From Acuticoccus sp039189655 (GTDB lineage Bacteria; Pseudomonadota; Alphaproteobacteria; Rhizobiales; Amorphaceae), in NCBI GenBank assembly GCA_039189655.1, contig JBCCYN010000002.1, positions 1 through 64,000 of the forward strand: a stretch of 64,000 bases of DNA, read 5' to 3'. The notes beneath the pieces were generated by a model, which had not been told where the DNA came from, made no database searches, and saw only the letters and a program-made list of their open reading frames with translations. A program made the translations under genes and the position numbers. Positions 45,958 through 54,877 of this stretch are shown piece after piece; position 1 is the first letter of the stretch; each line of letters opens with the position of its first letter.

Positions 45958-46171
45958 CGTTCTCCGCGCTGGGCCATGGTCATGCCGCGCGAAGAACCGC
46001 CACGCAATGCCTCACGTACCGCCAAAGAACCCGGCATCGCTGGGCAGTCGCAAATTGATGACCCGCCGCATGCCGCTCCCGTGGCGTTGCTGCGGTCCCC
46101 GTTGCTTTGGACTATCCTGTGGTGTTTTCGGGAGCCGTGTGGTGGTGCCTCGAAATTGTCGATAGAAGGCT

Positions 46172-46211
46172 GGAGTTCCTGGCATCGAGTGCAGTTGACT
46201 GCGGTGCCAGG
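46172..46211. repeat. Inverted repeat before the DUF1906 gene
   Basis: CCTGGCA and TGCCAGG arms enclose about 24 bases, 40 bp upstream of the DUF1906 start. It could be a leader hairpin or an operator. No known motif is matched. Confidence 0.35.
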
Positions 46212-46250
46212 TGTTGTTCGCCGGCATGCCGGTCGCGTTGGGTGGATTTT

Positions 46251-47450
46251 ATGAAAGAGTTTGTCCGCTGGGCTTTTTTGACAGGCGTCGTCACGTCCGC
46301 AGCATTGTTTCCGGCTCCCGGGGCTGAGGCCGAGACCCGCGCCGCGGTCATGGATACGGCTTGGGACACCCGCCCTTTTCTGGATGAGATGCGTGCATCC
46401 GGCATTCAGGTGGTCGGCCGATACCTCGCCCGATGCCCGCAGCCGGAGCGACACATCCCGCAAAAGCGGCTCATCGACCAGGGGCCGTTGTCGGATTCAT
46501 CCAGTGAGGTCCGCAGGCTGCTGGATGGCGGTTTCGCGATCCTCTCCATCTATCAGTACAACAATGATTCAAAAAACAAATTCCGAGGCCGCGACCGTGA
46601 CGGCAAGCCGCTTCCTGATCGTGACTGCAAACCCACAAGCCGCGCCAGGACGCCCGAAGGCGAGGCCGAACTCGATGCGACGGCGGCGGTGAAACAGGCC
46701 AAGGCGCTGGGTCAGCCCGCCGGGTCGGCCATCTATTTCGGCGTTGATATCGCCTTCAATGCCTCAGACAGCGAAACGCGCAAGGCGATGCTCACCTACA
46801 TGAAAAAGGTCCGACAGATCGTGCGCAGGGCCGGTTTTCAACTGGGCGCCTATGGCAACGGCGATGCGTTGCGGGTCCTGCAAAGCGAAAAACTCATCGA
46901 TCATGCTTGGCTGTCGGCGTCGCGTGCCTACCCTGGCACGTCGGACTTCCACAATTCCGGCAAGTGGCACCTCTTCCAAAACGGCGTGAACCTTGAGTTT
47001 TTTACTGGCTCGCCAGGCGCTTGCCGACGAGGCTTGCCCCTCGACGTCAACGTTAAGAATGCGGCATTTGCCGATCGTCCGTTAGGGTTTTGGCGTCGTG
47101 AAGGGCCGGTTCGGCTCGCTCCCAAACGCACTCGCGCGGTATTCAAGGCACGACGATTTGCCTGCGACGGTGATGCCAGAATCAGGCGAAACGCGAACTC
47201 CGGCCCGCGTGACCTCCTCAGTTCCGAATCACGATGCCGCGGCAACCGCGCCATTCCCCATCCCAAAACCGTCGACTTTGCCAACAGCGCCCGCATCGGC
47301 CGTCGATCCGGCGATCTAGTTGAAGTGGACTACGACGACGACGGAACATTCGACGGCTGGACGTCGCGCTCAAACCTCACCAGCAGCTTTGCGCAAAAGC
47401 CGCAATGGATCTTTTCAAAGAGCGCTCGAAGCGGCGCCCGTTGCCGCTAG
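46251..47450 (+). CDS. Exported DUF1906 (glycoside-hydrolase-like) protein
   Basis: 399 aa from ATG 46251. Residues 1-28 form a signal peptide. Residues about 33-265 match DUF1906, a TIM-barrel related to GH25-type hydrolases: VMDTAWDTRPFLDEMRASGI, VVGRYLARCPQPER, GFAILSIYQYNNDS, SAIYFGVDIAF and GAYGNGDALRVLQ. The prototype is Rv2525c of Mycobacterium, linked to cell-wall metabolism. The C-terminal 110 residues are Arg-rich, and DLVEVDYDDDGTFDGWTSRS resembles an SH3-like wall-binding end. The TAG stop is supplied by the left end of the 107-bp repeat. Confidence 0.75.
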   Translation: MKEFVRWAFLTGVVTSAALFPAPGAEAETRAAVMDTAWDTRPFLDEMRASGIQVVGRYLARCPQPERHIPQKRLIDQGPLSDSSSEVRRLLDGGFAILSIYQYNNDSKNKFRGRDRDGKPLPDRDCKPTSRARTPEGEAELDATAAVKQAKALGQPAGSAIYFGVDIAFNASDSETRKAMLTYMKKVRQIVRRAGFQLGAYGNGDALRVLQSEKLIDHAWLSASRAYPGTSDFHNSGKWHLFQNGVNLEFFTGSPGACRRGLPLDVNVKNAAFADRPLGFWRREGPVRLAPKRTRAVFKARRFACDGDARIRRNANSGPRDLLSSESRCRGNRAIPHPKTVDFANSARIGRRSGDLVEVDYDDDGTFDGWTSRSNLTSSFAQKPQWIFSKSARSGARCR

Positions 47451-47553
47451 AGCAGGTCACACGATGATGCGATCGCATGACCTGCTCTAAGTTCTTGTCT
47501 TTGCGCTCGGTTCGAGTCGCAACATGATTCTATGTTGCTGAAACGCGCTCTAG
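47447..47553 (+). repeat. 107-bp intergenic repeat, copy A
   Basis: It runs from CTAGAGCAGGTC to GCGCTCTAG. The first half folds as AGAGCAGGTCA/TGACCTGCTCT (47449-47488) around ATGCGATCGCAT. The second half has GCAACAT/ATGTTGC. An inverted copy lies at 51726-51832, with about nine mismatches over 107 positions by eye. The first bases provide the TAG stop of the DUF1906 gene. Confidence 0.85.
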
Positions 47554-47679
47554 CCAGCCTCGGGCATCCCTGCTGCGCCGCAATAATATTATTTGGTGAT
47601 CAGCCGCGGTGGGCCTCCGGTCCCGTGAGACGGATTATGGCCTTTTCTACAACCCTAGAATGCATTACAGCAATTAGAA

Positions 47680-49485
47680 ATGGCAAACCGAGCGAACGTC
47701 TTTGGTACCGGCAACCAACGCATTGACGGTGTTCTGTCCGGCAGCAAGTGGGATGGGCCCATCACGTATACGTTCCCCAGCAGCGACTCTCAGTATCCGT
47801 TCGGCTACACCCAATCCAACCTAGTGGGGTTTGGGGAACTTTCTTACGCCCAGAAACTCGCCGCGAATTTTGCGCTCACCACAACCCAGTTCAACAAGTG
47901 GGCCGCTGCTGGAGGGTTCGCCGTTGAGGGATTTACGAACCTAAGCGTCGACCAGCGCGCCGCCGCCACAAGCCCCGACATCTTCCTCGCCAATTCGAGC
48001 GCGCCGGACACCGCCTTTGCCTATTTTCCGGCCAACCTCGCCGAGGGGGGCGACGTCTTCTTTGGCGATAGCGGCCGCGCTCCGCTGGCAGGAAACTACG
48101 ACTGGCTGACGGTGCTCCATGAGCTTGGCCACTCCCTCGGGCTCGAGCACGGGCACGACAACGCGACCTTCGGCAACCTGCCCGCAAACGTGGATTCCAT
48201 GGAATTCACGGTGATGACCTACCGCTCCTATATCGGCCACCCAGCGAACGCCTACAGCAACGAGCGGTTCGGCTACGCGCAGACCTATATGATGCTCGAC
48301 ATTGCCGCGTTGCAGCACATGCATGGCGCCGATTTCAGCAGCAATTCCGGCAACACCATATACAAGTGGTATCCAAACCGCGGCGATACGTACGTCGACG
48401 GACGGCTCGCCATCGACGCGGGTGGCCACAAGATCTTCCTGACCATTTGGGACGGAAACGGCGTTGATACCTACGATTTGTCGGCCTACCGCGCCTCGGT
48501 CGACATCAACCTCGCGCCTGGCGGGCACTCGGTACTGGGGGAGGGGCAACTGGCCTACCTCGGCGGCGGTCCCAACAACGGGTACGCTCGGGGCAGCGTC
48601 TTCAACGCCATGCAGTTCAACGGCGACGCACGCTCGCTCATCGAGAACGCCACCGGTGGCTCTGGAAACGACCGGCTGATCGGCAACTACGCGGACAACC
48701 GCCTGCAGGGGCTTTTGGGTGGTGACCGCATATTTGGTGTCAACGGAGACGACACGCTCATCGGCGGTGCCGGCAACGACATCATCTATGCAGGCCTCGG
48801 CAACGACCAAGTCTTCGGTGGGTCGGACCATGACTATATTTATGGCCAGAACGGCAACGACTATATCGCGGCGGGCGCTGGCCGAGATACCGTCATCGGT
48901 GGCTACGGCGATGACCGTATCGTCGGCGACAGCTCGGCGGCCGCCCGCATACCCGGCTACCTCTTCAACGACGTTCTGATCGGCGGAACCGGGAACGACA
49001 GCATCTACGACGGCCGCGGCAATGACCGCGTGCAAGGCCAATCCGGCTACGACAGGCTCGACGGTGGTATTGGCAACGACACATTGCACGGCCAGTCCGG
49101 CAACGACATCATCACCGGTAGCCACGGCCATGACATCATCAATGGCGGTGACGGCCGGGATCGAATTATGGGAGGTGCTGGCACGGACACGCTTTTGGGC
49201 GGCGCCGGCGTTGACACCATCAGTAGCGAGGCGGGCAACGATGTCTTGCGCGGTGGCCCAAGTGCCGATGTCTTTGTCTATCGCAGAGGCTTCGATATCG
49301 ACGTGATCTCTGACTACAACAACGACGTCCTCGACTTCACTTCCTTGGGGCTAAGCCAAGCCCAAATCCGAAACGTCGGTGTGCTTGAGAACGGCTATCT
49401 GAAGTTCAAGTTCGGCGGAGGCGATCAGCTTTGGATCCTCAACACCAGGCAGGGTGACATCGACAACGGCGACATTCTGGTCTGA
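47680..49485 (+). CDS. RTX metalloprotease, serralysin-type (peptidase M10)
   Basis: 601 aa. The zinc motif HELGHSLGLEH (ligands His147, His151, His157) is followed by the Met-turn VMTYRSYIG (Met179), typical of metzincins of the serralysin group. From about residue 325 there are many GGxGxDxUx calcium-binding nonapeptides (for example GGAGNDIIYAGLGNDQVFGG), then a C-terminal FDIDVISDYNNDVLDFTSLG segment. There is no N-terminal signal peptide, as expected for type I secretion through a C-terminal signal. No ABC/HlyD/TolC secretion genes are nearby. The ribosome site is weak (TTAGAA). Confidence 0.9.
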   Translation: MANRANVFGTGNQRIDGVLSGSKWDGPITYTFPSSDSQYPFGYTQSNLVGFGELSYAQKLAANFALTTTQFNKWAAAGGFAVEGFTNLSVDQRAAATSPDIFLANSSAPDTAFAYFPANLAEGGDVFFGDSGRAPLAGNYDWLTVLHELGHSLGLEHGHDNATFGNLPANVDSMEFTVMTYRSYIGHPANAYSNERFGYAQTYMMLDIAALQHMHGADFSSNSGNTIYKWYPNRGDTYVDGRLAIDAGGHKIFLTIWDGNGVDTYDLSAYRASVDINLAPGGHSVLGEGQLAYLGGGPNNGYARGSVFNAMQFNGDARSLIENATGGSGNDRLIGNYADNRLQGLLGGDRIFGVNGDDTLIGGAGNDIIYAGLGNDQVFGGSDHDYIYGQNGNDYIAAGAGRDTVIGGYGDDRIVGDSSAAARIPGYLFNDVLIGGTGNDSIYDGRGNDRVQGQSGYDRLDGGIGNDTLHGQSGNDIITGSHGHDIINGGDGRDRIMGGAGTDTLLGGAGVDTISSEAGNDVLRGGPSADVFVYRRGFDIDVISDYNNDVLDFTSLGLSQAQIRNVGVLENGYLKFKFGGGDQLWILNTRQGDIDNGDILV

Positions 49486-49488
49486 CGG

Positions 49489-50295
49489 TCAGGGGGGCTT
49501 AGCCAAGAAATCCAAGAACGCATCCCAACCGGCATCGGGCGGAATGATGTGGCCGGCGTCCTCGACCACCAAGAACCGTTTCGGCATCGGGGCCGCATCG
49601 TAGAGCCGTTCTGCATCCCGAAGTGGCGCAAGACGATCCTCGGCGCCGTGCACCAGGAAGACCGGTGCGCGAACGGCACCGATCCGATCAACGGAGCGGA
49701 ATGGGTCCCGCATCAGCTCGCGGACCGGCAAGAACGGATAGCTCCGCTTGGCAATATCATCGGCGGCGGAAATGGCCGCCAGCAAGTAGAGCCCGCGGGC
49801 TTCCCGTTCCCCCGCCAATGCCACTGCCACCGCGCTCCCCAAAGAGTAGCCGGCGACGATGATGTCATCGGGCGAAATGCCGTCGTTCACCAGCGCATCG
49901 TAGGCGAGCTTGGCGTCGGCGATAATCGCCTGTTCTGACGGACGTCCCGTACTGCCCGGGTAGCCGCGGTAGGTCACGAACGAAGCGCCGAAGCCGAGGT
50001 TATGCCAGTGCTGCATGAGGTCGGCGAAATTAACGAGGCTGTCGGCGTTGCCGTGAAAGTAAAGGATGGTCGGCCTGCCTTCCGCCGCATCCATCCGCCA
50101 GGTCATGACTGTCTCGCCATCGGTGGTGGAGAGCGGCACTTCGCGGGCAAACGTCATGCCGAGGCGCTGCGGTGAGACGTAGTCCCGGGTCGGCGGTGCC
50201 GGAAACAGGAGCGCTCGCTGGGCGAGGTACAAGGCGATGAGGAGCGCGCCATACACCGCCACGGCGCTCAGGGCGACGATCAAAAGAGGCTTCAC
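49489..50295 (-). CDS. Membrane-anchored alpha/beta hydrolase (BEM46-like)
   Basis: 268 aa from GTG 50295, with CGGAG about 11 bases upstream; the longer frame upstream encodes no family sequence. An N-terminal hydrophobic anchor (about 2-25) precedes the hydrolase fold. The oxyanion segment is LYFHGNADS, the nucleophile Ser lies in VAGYSLGSAVA, the Asp in VHGAEDRLAP, and the His in DAGHIIPPDAGW. Catalytic triad complete. Substrate unknown. It follows the second secreted paralog by 76 bp. Confidence 0.85.
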   Translation of the reverse strand: MKPLLIVALSAVAVYGALLIALYLAQRALLFPAPPTRDYVSPQRLGMTFAREVPLSTTDGETVMTWRMDAAEGRPTILYFHGNADSLVNFADLMQHWHNLGFGASFVTYRGYPGSTGRPSEQAIIADAKLAYDALVNDGISPDDIIVAGYSLGSAVAVALAGEREARGLYLLAAISAADDIAKRSYPFLPVRELMRDPFRSVDRIGAVRAPVFLVHGAEDRLAPLRDAERLYDAAPMPKRFLVVEDAGHIIPPDAGWDAFLDFLAKPP

Positions 50296-50371
50296 GGTAA
50301 AACGACTCCGCGGATCGGTTTTACCCCTGGGCGTTTGGAATGCGGCGGTTGCCGGGCAAGCTTGTCGGAGA

Positions 50372-51517
50372 CTATCGCACGGACAAGGTAGCGCCGAGCG
50401 TATCCATCGCCTCACCGACGGTCGTGATGTCTTCCAGCGTTTTGATCGAGACCGGTTGCTCTGGCGCCGTTGTGATGGTTATCGCGTTACCCTGCCCCGA
50501 CGCGAGCGCTGTCGCGGCAGTGCTCAGCATCCCCATGATTTCCGGGTCGCCGATATCGAGGAGCACTCCCGAGAGCAGTTCTGCAGACATCTGCCGAACA
50601 GCCGCCGGTGAGAGGCCGATTGTCCGCGCCGATTCTTGGACCACTAAGTCAATGGCGCCGTTGTCGATAACGGTGATGGAACCCTCATCAAGTTTGACCC
50701 CCGCTAGACTCTCGGGAGTCGATACGCCGTCGGTAGGAAAGAGCCCGCTGGCGTTTTCGACGGTGAAACCAACGATGTTTTGGCGCAGCGAAAGGTCGAG
50801 AAGGCCGGGTATCGACAATGTCAACGATGCAATATCGAGGACGCCGCCCTCTGCCTCCCAGTCGAATTCCATGACGAGCATCCCTGGACCGAGATCCTTT
50901 TGAACCCGCGCTATTTCTGCGGCCGCCTCATCCGAGCTGGGCCATTTAAAGCTGATTCCAGTTGATCGGAACTCTCCAGCTACGTGGGTGGTCGTCGCTG
51001 TGATTGTGGGTATCCAGGCAAGTTCTTCGAAGCCAAACCGGTACTCTCCCTCCTCGGCGAGAACGTTAAAATAGATGTCGCTGTACAAGTAGCGACCGCC
51101 AGAAGCGATGGCCTCCGAGAGAGTTGCGTCCTGGGTGAATATCCCTGGAAGGAGTCGCTGGTCCTCATCTCCCATGGAGGCGATCTTGGTCGATGATCCG
51201 TCATCGTCCGTGAAGGTGTAGCCCGATGTCTTCAGCAGCGCCACGCGATAGATGCCGTCGATGTCGAGCTCCGGTTGATGGAGTTCGACAAGATCGATAG
51301 CCTCGCCCCCCTGCGATGCGGCACCTGGTACGGTCCGCGTGCGGATGTCTCGAACCGTAATGATGCCGCTGCGTTCATCGACCTCGCCGACGCTCGTAAC
51401 GACTTGCCCATCGCTTTCAAGGGATCTCAGTAAGGCGTCCGCCGCATCGTTGCCCGTGGGCTCGAAGGCGAGCACGGGAGTCGCGAAGACGGCGAATAGG
51501 AATGCTAGGGCTCTCAT
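50372..51517 (-). CDS. Secreted protein of unknown function, FEPTGN paralog 2
   Basis: 381 aa from ATG 51517, chosen because the signal peptide MRALAFLFAVFATPVLA starts there; cleavage leaves FEPTGNDAADALLRSLES. The mature part is rich in beta strands and Asp/Thr. It is a clear tandem relative of the protein at 51829-53019, sharing FEPTGN-x2-AD-x2-LR at the mature N-terminus, a middle LxLSIPGL/LTLSV segment and a similar end. No known domain recognised. Probably periplasmic. Confidence 0.75.
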   Translation of the reverse strand: MRALAFLFAVFATPVLAFEPTGNDAADALLRSLESDGQVVTSVGEVDERSGIITVRDIRTRTVPGAASQGGEAIDLVELHQPELDIDGIYRVALLKTSGYTFTDDDGSSTKIASMGDEDQRLLPGIFTQDATLSEAIASGGRYLYSDIYFNVLAEEGEYRFGFEELAWIPTITATTTHVAGEFRSTGISFKWPSSDEAAAEIARVQKDLGPGMLVMEFDWEAEGGVLDIASLTLSIPGLLDLSLRQNIVGFTVENASGLFPTDGVSTPESLAGVKLDEGSITVIDNGAIDLVVQESARTIGLSPAAVRQMSAELLSGVLLDIGDPEIMGMLSTAATALASGQGNAITITTAPEQPVSIKTLEDITTVGEAMDTLGATLSVR

Positions 51518-51725
51518 GGTCCATACCCTTGAAACTTCTTGGTGCCATGCGTCAGAAATTGCCAGAATATCAGTATGGCAATGGCTAAGTCGATGCCAGG
51601 GCTGTGACGTCAATGGCGGGTCCGTTCAGCAAGGCGAAAACCGCGATAGACAAGATGAAAGGGCGCCTGCGATGGCGCCCTTCGCACAAGGTCTTCCAAG
51701 CCGTTTGTAGGTCGACGGCGAGGAT
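51518..51725. promoter_or_regulatory. Intergenic region between the two FEPTGN paralogs
   Basis: With the adjoining repeat copy B, about 310 bp separate the paralogs. It holds the terminator-like hairpin at 51659-51682 and presumably the promoter of the paralog at 50372-51517. No further gene is seen. Confidence 0.4.
51659..51682 (-). terminator. Hairpin terminator-like element after repeat copy B
   Basis: AAGGGCGCC-TGCGAT-GGCGCCCTT is a perfect 9-base stem with a 6-base loop. On the minus strand it is followed by TTCATCTTGTC, a modest T-rich tail. It would end the sdhCDA/FEPTGN transcript after repeat copy B. Confidence 0.55.
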
Positions 51726-51832
51726 CTATAGCGCGTTTCAGCAACAGGGAATCATGTTGCGACTCGAACCGCGTGGAAAGACAAGAACTTGGAGCAGGTC
51801 ATGCGATCGCATGACCGTGTGACCTGCTCTAG
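51726..51832 (-). repeat. 107-bp intergenic repeat, copy B (inverted)
   Basis: Reverse complement of copy A at 47447-47553, with the same length and both hairpins largely kept (the second is shortened to GCAAC/GTTGC). Its CTAG end again provides the TAG stop of the adjacent gene, here the FEPTGN paralog at 51829-53019. The same side of the repeat faces the 3' end of the host gene in both copies. Confidence 0.85.
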
Positions 51833-53019
51833 TTGGGAGTACTCTCCACTGAGAGGCCAAGCTTTTGGGGAAGCTCATCAATGGTTGCCGGGCCTATTTC
51901 GTCAAACTCTTTGAACAAGAGGGGCTCCGGCGGATTGGCATTCAACGTCATGGTCGATCCACCGCGCATAAGGGCCCCCAGCGCGGCGACAAACTGTGTC
52001 CGGAACTCGGCGTCAGGATACGCCATCAAAGCCCCGGCCACGCCGTTCGTGGCGAGGGCGATGAACGCATCCGGAGCAAGGCCCGAACTCTCCGCACCCA
52101 TGGCCACCAGATCCTGCGCGACACCATCGTCGCGGACGGACAACGTCAAGGCCGCAATCCCCAGGGCCCCCCACTCCTCAGGTTGAGATTGGGGCGATCC
52201 TGGCGGCGGAAAGACTATTTTGACCGCCTCTCGTGTCAGTCCCAGTAGGCGTGTGGACAGTTTTATGCCACCGAGGCTGGGGGCGGTGATCTCGAAGGCG
52301 CCGATTTCGGTTTCGCCATTCTCCGGGTTCCAGCGCCCATCAATAAAAACTGCCATGGGATGGTCTTCGAGAGCTATTCGCGGCGGGGGAGAACCGGCGG
52401 CTTGCGCAAGCTTCGTCGCATCGACGCGCAGGCCTTCCACTGCCATTGCCTGCTGCAATGCCGGTTCAAGGATGAAATTTTCCACCGCTACGGTGTCCGC
52501 GGTGGCATAGGTCTCGCCGTTGTGGCTCACGGCCATACCGAAGGCAGTCGACCGGCCGTAACTGCGTAGGTTCTTTTCCCAATCAGCACCGGCGCCCCAT
52601 GCACCATCGATGAGGCGCACATCGCGAGTCTGTGAACTGGCAAAGTCGATCCGCAGACCCGGTACCATGCCAGCCCATGTGACGGCGCCAGTGTCAACGC
52701 GTTCTGCGACAAGGGTATCGCCGTCGAGCGTCGGCTTGGAGATCACGACGTCACGCGCTGTAATTTCGAGTATCGACTGCGCGGTGTCCTGTATCGTCTC
52801 CGAAATACTCACGGTGAAGGATTCGATGGTGACATCACCGCCGTCCTCACCGACTCCAGAGACGCTATCTACCGCCGTTCCGGGCCCAACGTAGCCACGC
52901 AGATATGCGTCGGCGATGGCGTTTCCTGTGGGCTCGAAGGCGGTGGCGGGGAGAGACCAGGCGATTAGGGCGGCAAGGGCCGCCACCGCGGTGCGAGCCC
53001 GCGGCGCAAAAAGGGCCAT
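51829..53019 (-). CDS. Secreted protein of unknown function, FEPTGN paralog 1, in the sdh operon
   Basis: 396 aa. Signal peptide at residues 1-27 (ending SLPATA), then FEPTGNAIADAYLRGYVGPG. Beta-rich, no Cys in the mature part, no known domain recognised. It starts 16 bp after the sdhA stop with GAAGGAG upstream, so it is probably cotranscribed with sdhCDA in the place where sdhB is usually found. The last codon (Asn) is followed by TAG from the 107-bp repeat. Tandem paralog of the next gene downstream. Confidence 0.75.
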   Translation of the reverse strand: MALFAPRARTAVAALAALIAWSLPATAFEPTGNAIADAYLRGYVGPGTAVDSVSGVGEDGGDVTIESFTVSISETIQDTAQSILEITARDVVISKPTLDGDTLVAERVDTGAVTWAGMVPGLRIDFASSQTRDVRLIDGAWGAGADWEKNLRSYGRSTAFGMAVSHNGETYATADTVAVENFILEPALQQAMAVEGLRVDATKLAQAAGSPPPRIALEDHPMAVFIDGRWNPENGETEIGAFEITAPSLGGIKLSTRLLGLTREAVKIVFPPPGSPQSQPEEWGALGIAALTLSVRDDGVAQDLVAMGAESSGLAPDAFIALATNGVAGALMAYPDAEFRTQFVAALGALMRGGSTMTLNANPPEPLLFKEFDEIGPATIDELPQKLGLSVESTPN

Positions 53020-53035
53020 GGCGGTCTGAACTCCT

Positions 53036-54877
53036 TCAGTAAACGCGTTTGGCAGGCTTTATGTATTCAATCTCGTTGGAAAGTGTATAGGTGTGCACCG
53101 GGCGGTCCTCGATGCGCACTTTGAAGCCTTCGTCCAGGTACGCCAGGGTGTGCTTCATCCATTCAGCGTCGTCGCGATCGGGATAGTCCTCCCGGGCATG
53201 GGCCCCGCGGGATTCGGGACGGTTGAGCGCGGAATCCATCGTCACCACCGCCTGACCGATCAGATTGTCGAACTCCAGTGTTTCGATGAGATCGGTGTTC
53301 CAAATCATCGTCTTGTCGACGACACTGATATCGGAAAGGCCGCTTGCCACGGTGTGGATGAGTTCGTGACCCTCCTCCAGGACCTCGCCGGTACGGAAGA
53401 CGGCGCAATTGGACTGCATGGTGCGCTGCATGCGGTCGCGCAGTTCTGCCGTGGGCGTGCCACCGCTGGCGTGACGGAAGTGGTCGAGCCGGGATAGGGC
53501 GGGTTCATCGGCGTCCGGGGGCATGGGCGGCAGCGCGTCGCCGGGCACCACGGTGTCAGCACAACGCAGGGCCGTCGCCCGGCCAAACACCACCAGATCG
53601 ATCAAGGAATTGGACCCCAGCCGGTTGGCGCCATGGACCGAAACGCACGCGGCCTCGCCAACGGCCATGAGGCCGGGGACGACCCGGTCGGGGTCGCCAT
53701 CCACCTTGGTCAGGACTTCGCCGTGGAAGTTGGTGGGGATGCCTCCCATGTTGTAGTGCACCGTCGGAAGCACCGGGATGGGCTCGCGGGTCACGTCCAC
53801 GCCGGCAAAAATCCGGGCCGATTCGGAAATCCCCGGAAGTCGCTCGTGCAGCAGTGCCGGATCGAGGTGTTCCAGGTGAAGGTGGATGTGATCGGCGTGC
53901 TTGCCCACACCGCGCCCTTCGCGGATCTCAACGGTCATGGATCGCGATACCACGTCGCGGGAGGCAAGGTCCTTGGCCGACGGCGCGTACCGCTCCATGA
54001 AGCGTTCGCCATCGGAATTGGTCAGGTAGCCGCCTTCGCCCCGCGAGCCTTCGGTGATCATACAGCCCGCGCCATAAATCCCGGTCGGGTGAAATTGCAC
54101 GAACTCCATGTCCTGGAGCGGAAGGCCGGCGCGCAAAACCATCGCATTGCCGTCGCCGGTGCAGGTGTGCGCGCTGGTGCATGAGAAGTAGGCGCGGCCA
54201 TAGCCCCCGGTGGCCAGCACCGTTTTGTGGGCGCGGAAGCGATGGATGGTGCCGTCATCTAGGCACATGGCCATCACGCCCAGGCACGCCCCCTCGTCCA
54301 TGATGAGGTCGAGGGCGAAATACTCTATGTAAAACTCGGCGGAATGGCGCAACGACTGGCCGTAGAGGGTGTGCAGGATCGCGTGGCCCGTTCGGTCGGC
54401 GGCGGCACAGGTGCGCTGGGCAGTGCCTTTGCCAAAATTGGTGGTCATCCCGCCGAAAGGCCGTTGATAAATTTTTCCGTCCTCAGTGCGTGAGAACGGA
54501 ACGCCCCAGTGTTCCAGCTCGTAGACTGCCTTGGGTGCATGGCGGCACAGATACTCGATGGCGTCCTGGTCGCCCAGCCAGTCGGACCCCTTCACGGTGT
54601 CGTACATGTGCCAGCGCCAATCGTCCTGGCCCATGTTGCCTAGCGCGGCGGAAATACCACCTTGCGCCGCCACCGTGTGCGAGCGGGTGGGAAACACTTT
54701 TGTGATGCAGGCGGTGTGCAATCCCGCCTCAGCGCAGCCCACCACTGCCCGAAGCCCGGAGCCGCCGGCGCCCACGACGACCACGTCGTACTCGTGGTCG
54801 ATGACCTTGTAGGCCTCTCGGCCGCTGCCGTTGAGCGCCTGGCCGTTGCCGGTGCCGCTGCCGTTCTGCGCCATCAT
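53036..54877 (-). CDS. sdhA: Succinate dehydrogenase flavoprotein subunit
   Basis: 613 aa from ATG 54877, with AGGAG five bases upstream and overlap with the sdhD stop. A longer open frame in the same phase runs back over sdhD and sdhC but is not coding. FAD-binding VVVGAGGSGLRAVVGCAEAG and the His that carries covalent FAD in SHTVAAQGGI are present, as are HPTGIYGAGCMITEGSRGEG and the active-site REPIPVLPTVHYNMGGIPTN. It oxidises succinate to fumarate in complex II. The N-terminal 25 residues (Asn/Gly/Ser-rich) are longer than usual. The iron-sulfur subunit gene sdhB does not follow. Confidence 0.95.
   Translation of the reverse strand: MMAQNGSGTGNGQALNGSGREAYKVIDHEYDVVVVGAGGSGLRAVVGCAEAGLHTACITKVFPTRSHTVAAQGGISAALGNMGQDDWRWHMYDTVKGSDWLGDQDAIEYLCRHAPKAVYELEHWGVPFSRTEDGKIYQRPFGGMTTNFGKGTAQRTCAAADRTGHAILHTLYGQSLRHSAEFYIEYFALDLIMDEGACLGVMAMCLDDGTIHRFRAHKTVLATGGYGRAYFSCTSAHTCTGDGNAMVLRAGLPLQDMEFVQFHPTGIYGAGCMITEGSRGEGGYLTNSDGERFMERYAPSAKDLASRDVVSRSMTVEIREGRGVGKHADHIHLHLEHLDPALLHERLPGISESARIFAGVDVTREPIPVLPTVHYNMGGIPTNFHGEVLTKVDGDPDRVVPGLMAVGEAACVSVHGANRLGSNSLIDLVVFGRATALRCADTVVPGDALPPMPPDADEPALSRLDHFRHASGGTPTAELRDRMQRTMQSNCAVFRTGEVLEEGHELIHTVASGLSDISVVDKTMIWNTDLIETLEFDNLIGQAVVTMDSALNRPESRGAHAREDYPDRDDAEWMKHTLAYLDEGFKVRIEDRPVHTYTLSNEIEYIKPAKRVY

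Noticed and set aside
47941..49131. A 396-codon minus-strand frame within the RTX protease gene, Val/Asp/Ala-repetitive
   Set aside because: Its repetitive look is the mirror of the calcium-binding repeats on the real strand.
48650..49260. Regular short repeats that might suggest a CRISPR or minisatellite
   Set aside because: The repeats encode in-frame GGxGxDxUx nonapeptides of an RTX domain and lack constant repeats with unique spacers.
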